From CAWKKW01 sp963850345 (GTDB taxonomy: Bacteria; Acidobacteriota; Terriglobia; Terriglobales; Acidobacteriaceae), in contig CAWKKW010000008.1 of assembly GCA_963850345.1 (NCBI GenBank), positions 1-64,000 of the forward strand: a stretch of 64,000 bases of DNA, read 5' to 3'. Below the pieces are notes generated by a model, which saw only the letters and a program-made list of their open reading frames with translations, was not told where the DNA came from and did no database searches. Shown here in pieces: positions 46,544 through 53,442 of this stretch. Each line of letters begins with the position of its first letter. Position 1 is the stretch's first letter. The translations under genes and the position numbers were made by a program.

Positions 46544-46805
46544 CCGCCGCCCGCAACTCCATGCGCTCCGGGCCCAGTCGTGAGATGCACGGGCCGTTAT
46601 GCGCGGTGCCGGACCATGGTCCCCCAAAAGAGGAATAGAGTGCGCACCCGCCCGGTGAGAGAATCGCTTCGGAAAATCTAGGTGACACGCGAAAGGCTTC
46701 TGCGGTCATCGACCACTGGTGCAGCATGGGACCCCTGCAAATGCCGAGCACTGGAGATTGCGCGCCGACGAATCACCGTCTTCCGTTCCAGACATTTGAG
46801 GTCTC

Positions 46806-48221
46806 ATGAACACACCCCTACGTATTCTCATCCTCGGAGATAAAGCCCAGGCTGAAGACGACATCGCCAGCGTGCTCGCAACCTCGGCCCTCGATCCAAT
46901 CTGCATCGCGGACGATGTGGAGTGCTTAAAGTGGATTCGTCGACAGGAGACCGCACCGGGCCTCGTACTGCTAAACCCTTCCAATCAGGACAGGGGCGCG
47001 CTGGACTCCATTCGCACCCTGCGTGCAGCCTACCCGCACCTGCTGCTGGCCGTGACGGGTTATAGCTTCGAGCCATCGTTCATCCAGGAGGCCGCCGAAA
47101 ACGGTGCCCTGCTGCTGCGAAAGCCGATCTCCCCACAGGACATCGAGGGGCTGATCACGCGCATTCGATTGAATACACCCGCAGGTCCTCCGCCGAGCAA
47201 TTCGAGGGTGTATGTGGAGGAACTGAAGAACGACGGCTTCTTCCTCGCCGCATCGCCGGCGATGCACGAAATTCTATCCAAGATCAACATCATCGGCCCG
47301 ACTGAAGTTTCCGTCCTCATTACCGGCGAGAGTGGCGTAGGCAAAGAGGTCGTGGCGCAGTTGCTGCACAAGCATTCTGCCCGGGCTCATCGCCCCATGC
47401 TCAAGGTGAACTGCGCCGCATTGCCTAACGACCTGCTGGAGAGTGAATTGTTCGGCTACGAAGCCGGCGCATTTACCGGTGCCATGAAAGCCAAGCCGGG
47501 CAAGTTCGATCAATGCGACAAAGGCACTATTCTGCTGGACGAAATTGGCGAGATGAGCCCGCAGATGCAGGCCAAGTTGCTCCACGTGTTGCAGGACGGC
47601 GAATTCGCCCGCCTGGGAGCCCGCTCCACCACCCGCGTTGACGTTCGCGTAATTGCCGCTACCAACATTGACATGGAGAAGTGCATCGCCGACCGTACCT
47701 TTCGCGAAGATTTGTATTACCGGCTCAATGCCTTCGTCCTGCACATTCCACCGCTGCGCGAACGGCGTCAGGAGATTCCGTACCTGCTGCATGAGATGTC
47801 GCGTCGCATGGCGGTCGGACTGGGTGTCGAGCCGCTGGCACTCTCTCCGCGGATGGTAGCCGCCAGCCTGCAATATAACTGGCCCGGCAACCTTCGCGAA
47901 CTCGGCAATTTCATGAAGCGATATCTGATCCTGCGCGATGAAGTGACTGCCTTGGTCGAACTGGAATCGAAAATTATGCGCCAGGTGGTTCCAATCGCGC
48001 AGGCGGCAGTCGCCCCCGTGGCAACGCCCGAAATGGTTCCGGCTGGCCTCAAGACGATGGTTCGTTCGATGAAGGACGCGACCGAGACCCAGATGATTCG
48101 GGAGGTACTGCGGCAGAATCGCTGGAACCGGCGCATTGCTGCCGAGCAGTTGAAGATCAGCTACAAGGCTTTGCTTTACAAAATTCGCAAATACGAGCTG
48201 GACGTTCCCGACATCGCCTAG
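46806..48221 (+). CDS. Sigma-54 activator (NtrC family) with degenerate receiver
   Basis: 471 residues. GAGGTCTC four bases before the ATG supports the start. The N-terminal receiver-like domain (about 5-120) has Asn57 (GLVLLNPSNQD) where the phosphoacceptor Asp should be, and lacks the acidic pair after the first strand. The later Thr and Lys (AVTGY, LLRKP) are kept. The AAA+ domain is intact: Walker A GESGVGKEVVAQ, GAFTGA in GYEAGAFTGAMKAKPG, and Walker B GTILLDEIGEM; the Arg finger region is present. A Fis-type HTH ends the protein (NRWNRRIAAEQLKISYKALLYKIRKY). It should drive RpoN-dependent genes, but by a signal other than receiver phosphorylation. Targets are unknown. Confidence 0.92.
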   Translation: MNTPLRILILGDKAQAEDDIASVLATSALDPICIADDVECLKWIRRQETAPGLVLLNPSNQDRGALDSIRTLRAAYPHLLLAVTGYSFEPSFIQEAAENGALLLRKPISPQDIEGLITRIRLNTPAGPPPSNSRVYVEELKNDGFFLAASPAMHEILSKINIIGPTEVSVLITGESGVGKEVVAQLLHKHSARAHRPMLKVNCAALPNDLLESELFGYEAGAFTGAMKAKPGKFDQCDKGTILLDEIGEMSPQMQAKLLHVLQDGEFARLGARSTTRVDVRVIAATNIDMEKCIADRTFREDLYYRLNAFVLHIPPLRERRQEIPYLLHEMSRRMAVGLGVEPLALSPRMVAASLQYNWPGNLRELGNFMKRYLILRDEVTALVELESKIMRQVVPIAQAAVAPVATPEMVPAGLKTMVRSMKDATETQMIREVLRQNRWNRRIAAEQLKISYKALLYKIRKYELDVPDIA

Positions 48222-48313
48222 AGCCTGCTTCGATCTGTGTCACAGCGTGGAGATGCCGCCAGGGGCTTTGCCCTAATACCCTGGGCGGAGATGAAGCCTA
48301 TTTCGCGGTCGCG

Positions 48314-48375
48314 CTTGCGTAAGTCCGTTGCAGTCGGACTTGCGTAAGTCTGCTGCGGTCGCACTTGCGTAAGTC
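48314..48375. repeat. Three copies of a 12-bp near-palindrome at exact 25-bp spacing
   Basis: CTTGCGTAAGTC occurs at 48314, 48339 and 48364, each in a 25-bp unit (consensus near GCGGTCGCACTTGCGTAAGT). The core ACTTGCGTAAGT has symmetric ACTT/AAGT arms. The array lies between the sigma-54 activator and the next plus-strand gene. Confidence 0.8.
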
Positions 48376-48466
48376 TGCTGCGCTTTCCTTATACAAACCT
48401 TAGATTTTCAGTGCTTCAATTACTTTCGGTCCGGGGGTGCATCCAAACTCTGGACGAGAGTACGTG

Positions 48467-48997
48467 ATGACTGCAAATGCAAGGTTCGCTTCCACCCAAC
48501 CCACCCACGGTTGTCCCCAATCCCACTCCGATTCCGAATCCCGACGGCTCCGGGTCACGGTCGTCTTTACCACCATCGAGGGAACTCTTTCTGCTCTTGA
48601 AACCGCCGGCAACCTGGCGCAGGAGCTCGGAGCAGAGATTCTCCTTCTCGTAACAGAGGTGGTTTCATTCCGACACCGGATTGAAAATCCGCCTGGAGAT
48701 TGGCGTTTCTTCGAGCGGCTCTGCAACGCGCTGCTCGACGAGTCGATCGGACCGAACACTCGCTCGAGGTTCGAGGTGCACTTTTGCCGGGATGCCTCCG
48801 GCTGCCTCAAGCAGACGCTGGCTCCTCACTCGCTGGTCCTGGTCGGTGCGAGCAGACGGTGGTGGCCAAGGCTTGAGCGGGATCTTCAACGCACGCTGAT
48901 TCACCTCGGTCATGAAGCCCTGCTGGTGCCCTGTTCCGTGCCAAAGGCGCCAGCGAAGAGGGTCGTCGAACGCTTGCTCAAAACTCAGAGCGAATGA
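48467..48997 (+). CDS. Hypothetical UspA-like protein
   Basis: 176 residues from the ATG at 48467; a GTG at 48437 is an alternative with CGGGG upstream. After a polar N-terminus, LRVTVVFTTIEGTLSALETAGNLAQELGAEILLLVTEVV looks like the first beta-alpha-beta of a universal-stress or adenine-alpha-hydrolase fold. LAPHSLVLVGASRRWWPRLERDLQRTLIHLGHEALLVP then resembles the C-terminal part of UspA (GxxG replaced). No catalytic motif. It lies in the sigma-54 signalling block, downstream of the 25-bp repeats. Identification is fold-level only. Confidence 0.6.
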   Translation: MTANARFASTQPTHGCPQSHSDSESRRLRVTVVFTTIEGTLSALETAGNLAQELGAEILLLVTEVVSFRHRIENPPGDWRFFERLCNALLDESIGPNTRSRFEVHFCRDASGCLKQTLAPHSLVLVGASRRWWPRLERDLQRTLIHLGHEALLVPCSVPKAPAKRVVERLLKTQSE

Positions 48998-49113
48998 CTC
49001 CGGCTACGCGATGGCCTTGAGAGCGACTATCAAAGCTTATTTCTGCGCGCCAGGGAGACCGGTCTCTGCACAATCAGACATACCCGTCGCCCGGACCGTA
49101 GTCGCACGCGGAT

Positions 49114-49614
49114 CTAGACCGTCGAGCGCTCGAGCCTCTGGCGCAGATCTCCGGCCAGCTCCACCATCATCTTCAACTTGACGGTCAGCTGTGGAGAGGC
49201 TGAGGGCTCGGCCAGAGCCAATTGCGATTGCAGCAACAGGCCGGTGATGGTGGATTTGAGTTCGCTTTCAATGGTGGAAGCCGCGGCCCGCATCGCCAGG
49301 CCTTGCTCCTGTTCTCGCCGTGCAAGCGCCGCGCGAATCTCACGTGCCAGTCGCGCCGTCCCCGAGATAGCGAAGTTGATCTGCAAGGGCACCGCCAGCC
49401 CGGCGTGCTTCCACAGCAGTTCCGCGCCTTCCGGGTCCCCTTCCACGATGCTGTCGTCCACCACGATGCAGGAGTATTCGTTGCGCCGAAGGGCGGTCAA
49501 TCCTGCTCTTCGCGTGGACGCGACCGCAACGGTAAAGCCCAGTTGGCGGGCGAGGCTCGCCGCGCAGTTTTCTGCTCCGGCGATGGAGGTGATCATGAGA
49601 ACGGTGTGATTCAT
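49114..49614 (-). CDS. Degenerate receiver fused to a DHp-like helical segment
   Basis: 166 residues from the ATG at 49614 (AGGAG six bases upstream). Residues 1-100 read as a receiver fold (HTVLMITSIAGAENCAASLARQLGF, YSCIVVDDSIVEGD with Asp53/Asp54), but the usual Lys and following Pro near the end are missing. Residues 110-163 (STIESELKSTITGLLLQSQL, then ALAEP...LKMMVELAGDLRQRLE) can be aligned by eye with the DHp helices of the neighbouring kinase (HDARNMFTALSLYCDLLAEP). In that alignment the phospho-His is Glu118. There is no ATPase domain. It lies 77 bp past the NtrC-type gene end in the same direction and is probably a regulator of that system. Confidence 0.6.
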   Translation of the reverse strand: MNHTVLMITSIAGAENCAASLARQLGFTVAVASTRRAGLTALRRNEYSCIVVDDSIVEGDPEGAELLWKHAGLAVPLQINFAISGTARLAREIRAALARREQEQGLAMRAAASTIESELKSTITGLLLQSQLALAEPSASPQLTVKLKMMVELAGDLRQRLERSTV

Positions 49615-49676
49615 ACGAGCTCCTGTCTGCCCTGCTCTTGGTGCCCGGCAGGTATTTCGGGACAATTCCGTTGGGT

Positions 49677-49686
49677 CTTGCGCAAG
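49677..49686. promoter_or_regulatory. Perfect palindrome CTTGCGCAAG upstream of the degenerate-receiver gene
   Basis: The 10-bp palindrome CTTGCGCAAG, followed by TCCGCT, closely matches the CTTGCGTAAGTC repeats at 48314-48375. It lies 63 bp upstream of the ATG at 49614, just beyond the stop of the NtrC-type gene. It may be a binding site of a regulator in this block. Confidence 0.45.
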
Positions 49687-49691
49687 TCCGC

Positions 49692-51143
49692 TCATTGCGA
49701 GCACTGCTCAGAGATTCCATACTCCTTCAGCTTGCGATAGAGCGTGGTCTTGCCGATCCCCAGCATCCTTGCGGCCGCGAGCTTGTCTCCACGCAACATG
49801 CGAATGGTGCTTAGGATGGCTTGCTTTTCCATCTCTGCCAGCGGAGTAATGCCGGCATCGTCTGTCTCCTCCGCATTTCCCTGCAGAGGTGCGGTGGTGC
49901 GCCGAGACTGCAGTCGAAATTCCTGTAACTGCGTCGACAGATCCCCGGGATGAAGCAGCGGACCCGAAGATAAGGCACAAGCGTGCTGAATCGTATTCTC
50001 CAACTCGCGGACGTTGCCCGGCCATTCGTATTCCATCATGGTGCGCAGTGATTCATCGCTCAGCGTGTACTTGCGCCCATTCTCTCGCCCAAGCCGGTCC
50101 AGAAAGTGCGCCGCGAGCAATGGGATATCCTGGCGGCGGCTGCGCAGCGGAGGAATCCGCAGGTTGACCACGTTGAGCCGATAAAAGAGATCCTTACGAA
50201 ATGTTCCCTGCTCCACCATCAACATCAGGTCGCGGTTGGTAGCCGCCAATATGCGGACATTGATCGGAATGCGATGGGTCGCGCCCACCGGTCGAATCTC
50301 TTTTTCCTGCAAGGCTCGCAACAGCTTGGCCTGCAGGTCGAGCGGCAGCTCACCGATCTCGTCGAGGAAGACGGTCCCTCCTTCGGCGGAAGCGAGCAAT
50401 CCGTCCCGCGCCCGAACTGCTCCCGTGAAGGCGCCTTTCACATATCCGAAGAGCTCGCTCTCGATCAGCGTGGGCACCAGCGAACCGCAATCCACCGGGA
50501 TGAATGGCTTGCCGGAGTGAGTGCCCGAGCCGTGAATGGCGCGAGCGACGAGCTCTTTGCCGGTTCCGCTCTCGCCCAGAATCAGAACTGGGTGCGAGCT
50601 GAGCGCTACCTTGGAGAGAATCCGGTAGAGCTTTTCCATCTCGGGACTGCTGCCGATGATGTTGCCCAGGCCCTGCTGGGTCCGAAGCTGCTCGCGTAAA
50701 CGACGGCTGGTGAGATCGAGTGTGCGCCGTTCCGCCGCTCTCTCCAGGACGGCCGAAAGCTCGTCCATGGCAAAGGGCTTGGTCAGGAAATCCGTTGCCC
50801 CGGTGCGCATCGCCTCGACCGCCGAGGTCACGGTGGCGAAGGCGGTCATCACGACCACGGCGGTCTCCGGTTGCAGCGTCTTGATCTGGTCCAGCAACTC
50901 CAGGCCGCCGGCGACTGGGCTCCTCAGGTCGAGCAACAGAATGTCAAAGCTGTTGCCACGCATCAGGCTCCGGGCGGCGGAGATACTTTCGATGCCTTGT
51001 GGAATGTAGCCGAGGCTGGCAGCGATTTCACAGCAGGCGGAGCGGACGGCGGCATCTTCATCGACGACGAGAACGTGCATTTTACCGGCGCGCTCCGAAG
51101 GTGTTGTCGAGATCGTATATGGAACTGGGACGGTTGCTAGCAT
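49692..51143 (-). CDS. NtrC-type response regulator, sigma-54 activator
   Basis: 483 residues from the ATG at 51143 (AAGGAAG about ten bases upstream, overlapping the kinase stop by seven bases). An ATG at 51080 would start exactly at the receiver domain. The receiver is canonical: MHVLVVDEDAAVRSAC, phosphoacceptor Asp in ILLLDLRSP, VVMTAFATV and DFLTKPFAMDEL. The AAA+ domain has GESGTGKELVARAIHGSG, the GAFTGA loop in GYVKGAFTGAVRARDG and GGTVFLDEIGELPLDLQAKLLRALQ. The C-terminal Fis HTH is RGDKLAAARMLGIGKTTLYRKLKEYGI. Together with the overlapping kinase gene it forms a complete two-component system acting on RpoN promoters. Confidence 0.95.
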   Translation of the reverse strand: MLATVPVPYTISTTPSERAGKMHVLVVDEDAAVRSACCEIAASLGYIPQGIESISAARSLMRGNSFDILLLDLRSPVAGGLELLDQIKTLQPETAVVVMTAFATVTSAVEAMRTGATDFLTKPFAMDELSAVLERAAERRTLDLTSRRLREQLRTQQGLGNIIGSSPEMEKLYRILSKVALSSHPVLILGESGTGKELVARAIHGSGTHSGKPFIPVDCGSLVPTLIESELFGYVKGAFTGAVRARDGLLASAEGGTVFLDEIGELPLDLQAKLLRALQEKEIRPVGATHRIPINVRILAATNRDLMLMVEQGTFRKDLFYRLNVVNLRIPPLRSRRQDIPLLAAHFLDRLGRENGRKYTLSDESLRTMMEYEWPGNVRELENTIQHACALSSGPLLHPGDLSTQLQEFRLQSRRTTAPLQGNAEETDDAGITPLAEMEKQAILSTIRMLRGDKLAAARMLGIGKTTLYRKLKEYGISEQCSQ

Positions 51144-52093
51144 TGCAGGCTGCTTCCTTCGCGGATAGTTGGTTGTTTGCAGGTCCTCCGCATGACCGGC
51201 AGCTCAATCTCAATCCGCAGTCCGCGACCGGGCCGGGAGATGGCGGTCACCGCGCCGCTTGCGCTCTCCACCAGGCTGCGAATTGTACTCAGGCCGTATC
51301 CACGGCGCGCATATGCGGCCTGAGAGAGTCCTACCGCTTGCGGTCGTGCCCGGGTGTCGCCCGCATCTTTGGTCGTGAATCCCGGCTCGAAAATCTTGCT
51401 CAGCAATTCGGCCGGCACTCCGGGGCCATCGTCCTGGATGCAGAGAAGCACGCGCTGAGACTCGGGTGTGGAGGAGAGAAAACTGGCACCTCCGGCCCCT
51501 TGCACCGTGAGGCGGATTCTTCCGCCGCCCGGCATCGCTTCGATCGCATTGCAGGTGAGATGGATCAGGATGCGCGTCAGATCTTCCGACGACAGCCGTG
51601 GCTTTCCCGCACAGGGCAGAGACTCCGCCTCCAGGTGGATCGAGGAGCCAGCCAGCGCCGCCAGCATGGCTTCGTTGCGCATGACCTCGAGCCCGAGATC
51701 CTCAATCGGAGACGAAAACACCGCCGGCAGGTTCGGTTTGCCTTCTGATATGGCGCTCAGCCGGCCGACCAGATGTGCACCCGCCTGCGAGACGATCTTC
51801 AGTTCGGCTGCATAGTGGAACGCCTGCGAGGAGAGCACTCCCGGTTCGGCGAGCAGATCACAGTACAGGCTCAGAGCGGTAAACATGTTGCGTGCGTCGT
51901 GGGCGAGAGAGGCCAACACCGCATTCGAGTCCTCTGAGCCTTCCGTGTTGTGGTGCATCGGATGTACCGTTGCGCGCTTGCTAACGATGCTGGTCGCGCC
52001 GCGCAGCGCCCCGTAATCTCCCTGCAGCGGATCGTCAGTCGGATGGGGTGCCAGATGCTCGCTGCTATTGCAAATTTCGGAAAGTGTTGCCAT
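51137..52093 (-). CDS. Soluble sensor histidine kinase (NtrB-like)
   Basis: 318 residues; AAGGAGA eight bases before the ATG at 52093. There is no membrane segment, so it is cytoplasmic. The N-terminal about 55 residues are short and show no PAS domain. The DHp domain has the phospho-His65 in LASLAHDARNMFTAL. The HATPase domain has the N box LIHLTCNAIEAMPGGGRIRL, G1 IQDDGPGVP, F box IFEPGFTTK and G2 GYGLSTIRSLVESASG. The stop overlaps the start of the NtrC-type regulator gene, its evident partner. With no input domain, the signal must come from a partner protein or fold in the N-terminus. Confidence 0.93.
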   Translation of the reverse strand: MATLSEICNSSEHLAPHPTDDPLQGDYGALRGATSIVSKRATVHPMHHNTEGSEDSNAVLASLAHDARNMFTALSLYCDLLAEPGVLSSQAFHYAAELKIVSQAGAHLVGRLSAISEGKPNLPAVFSSPIEDLGLEVMRNEAMLAALAGSSIHLEAESLPCAGKPRLSSEDLTRILIHLTCNAIEAMPGGGRIRLTVQGAGGASFLSSTPESQRVLLCIQDDGPGVPAELLSKIFEPGFTTKDAGDTRARPQAVGLSQAAYARRGYGLSTIRSLVESASGAVTAISRPGRGLRIEIELPVMRRTCKQPTIREGSSLQC

Positions 52094-52281
52094 GAATTGA
52101 GTCTCCTTGCTGCAACTGCTTTTGGCACAGATCTACAACTGGCCTCTGGTCTACAGGCATTACTTGCTTCCCCTAAGTACACGTCGCATGCCAAACCCAA
52201 GAAATTCAGGCAAATGACTGAAGGTGCAGGGCTTGCCCTAGGCTTCTGCAGAATCTGGCTCAACAATGCTTGGGATGTTGT

Positions 52282-52296
52282 GTCCCATTTTGGGAC
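52282..52296. promoter_or_regulatory. Inverted repeat GTCCCA-TTT-TGGGAC
   Basis: Perfect 6-bp arms around a 3-base spacer, about 190 bp upstream of the kinase ATG and 150 bp upstream of rph. Distance and symmetry fit an upstream activator site for an NtrC-family protein, which is inference. Confidence 0.5.
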
Positions 52297-52321
52297 CTGA
52301 GATCAAGATCGTCTGTGATAA

Positions 52322-52340
52322 GTGACACAGCTTGTGTTAC
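52322..52340. promoter_or_regulatory. Inverted repeat GTGACACA-gct-TGTGTTAC
   Basis: Eight-base arms with one mismatch. A related perfect half-site pair, TGTGTCACA, lies at 48236-48244 just after the first sigma-54 activator gene, and GTGACAC at 46683-46689 lies before it. Confidence 0.45.
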
Positions 52341-52443
52341 TTAAGCGACATTTCCGGAAAGAGAATACGCCCGCGTGATTTTCCCGATTGGGAACCCCGC
52401 CTGCCGCGCTTCGGAGGCGACCTTGGGAAGCCGGTCTCATACA

Positions 52444-53220
52444 ATGGAGTCCATGACCTCAGACCTGACTGCGACGCGCCCGTATCTCCGCCCGGCCAAC
52501 CGTTCCGCCAATGCTCTGCGCCCCTTTCGTCTCGTTCCCGACTTCGTGGGAGTCGCGGAGGGTTCTGTTCTGGTCGAGTCGGGTCACACGCGGGTCTTGT
52601 GCAACGCAACCATCGAACAGGGCGTGCCTGGGTGGCTGCGCAACAGCGGACGCGGGTGGGTGACGGCCGAATACGGTATGTTGCCCCGCGCCACGCTCAC
52701 CCGCACTGCCCGGGAGTCTGAGAAAGGAAAGGTCGGTGGACGTACCCACGAGATTCAGCGGCTGATCGGCCGTTCGTTGCGGGCCGTGGTCGACCTGCAT
52801 GCCCTGGGAGAGCGCACCGTGATCCTCGACTGCGATGTGCTGCAGGCCGACGGCGGCACACGCACGGCGGCCATTACCGGGGCTTGCACGGCACTGGCTC
52901 TGGCGCTCAACCGACTGGTGGCCGCTGGCACGCTGAAGAAGTCGCCGCTACGGCAACTGGTCGCGGCTACCAGCGTTGGCATCGTCGAGGGTACGGTGTT
53001 GCTCGACCTGGCCTATGAAGAAGATTCGCAGGCCGATGTCGATATGAATGTAGTGATGACCGAAGACGGCGGGCTGGTTGAGGTGCAGGCCACGGCCGAG
53101 CGCCATGCCTTTCCGCGCAGCAAGATGCTGGAGATGCTGGATTACGCCGAAGCAGGCATTCAGGAACTGTTGCAGGCGCAGAGGCAGATGCTGGTGGTCA
53201 GCCAAACAGCGGTCAGGTAA
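52444..53220 (+). CDS. rph: Ribonuclease PH
   Basis: 258 residues from the ATG at 52444 (a second ATG is at 52453). Family features: RPANRSANALRPFRLVPDFVGVAEGSVLVESGHTRVLCNATIE, GWVTAEYGMLPRAT, GRTHEIQRLIGRSLRAVVDL, TVILDCDVLQADGGTRTAAITGA, and DLAYEEDSQADVDMNVVMT with the catalytic acidic residues. It trims tRNA 3' ends by phosphorolysis. The last five codons and the stop are made of the first copy of a 15-bp repeat, so the C-terminus (QTAVR) has been set by repeat expansion. Confidence 0.95.
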   Translation: MESMTSDLTATRPYLRPANRSANALRPFRLVPDFVGVAEGSVLVESGHTRVLCNATIEQGVPGWLRNSGRGWVTAEYGMLPRATLTRTARESEKGKVGGRTHEIQRLIGRSLRAVVDLHALGERTVILDCDVLQADGGTRTAAITGACTALALALNRLVAAGTLKKSPLRQLVAATSVGIVEGTVLLDLAYEEDSQADVDMNVVMTEDGGLVEVQATAERHAFPRSKMLEMLDYAEAGIQELLQAQRQMLVVSQTAVR

Positions 53221-53309
53221 ACAGCGGTCAGGTGAACAGCGGTCAGGTAAACAGCGGTCAGGTGAACAGCGGTCAGCTAAACAGCGGTCAGCTAAACAAC
53301 GGTCAAGGG
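53205..53309 (+). repeat. Seven tandem copies of a 15-bp unit (left arm)
   Basis: Unit AACAGCGGTCAGGTA repeated head to tail at 53205, 53220, 53235, 53250, 53265, 53280 and 53295. Small changes (GGT/GCT, A/G at the end) accumulate towards a degenerate last copy. The first copy forms the rph 3' end. Confidence 0.95.
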
Positions 53310-53362
53310 CCCTTCACCGCTGCGGACGTTTCTCCGCTGACCTCTTCATCGTTGACTGCTTG

Positions 53363-53430
53363 CTGACCGCCTCTTAGCTGACCGCTTCTCCGCTGACCGC
53401 TTCTCCGCTGACCGCTGTTTAGCTGACCGC
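53363..53430 (-). repeat. Five inverted copies of the same 15-bp unit (right arm)
   Basis: CTGACCGC recurs at 53363, 53378, 53393, 53408 and 53423, exactly 15 bp apart. It is the reverse complement of GCGGTCAG in the left array. The array ends 13 bp before the stop of the convergent aldolase gene. The two arrays can fold into one long interrupted hairpin. Confidence 0.95.
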
Positions 53431-53442
53431 TTCTGCTGCTCT

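Larger units (their letters stand above)
52094..52443. other. 350-bp divergent regulatory region between kinase and rph genes
   Basis: It contains two clear inverted repeats (listed separately) and no gene. I looked for a -24/-12 sigma-54 promoter (GG, ten bases, GC) facing the kinase gene and found no convincing match. TGGCAC occurs near 52123 on the plus strand without the downstream half. Confidence 0.45.

Noticed and set aside
52094..52443. A sigma-54 -24/-12 promoter before the histidine kinase gene
   Set aside because: No GG-N10-GC pair with acceptable flanks was found in the right orientation by eye.
53205..53430. CRISPR array for the 15-bp repeats
   Set aside because: Units are only 15 bp, contiguous without spacers, and present in both orientations; no cas genes.
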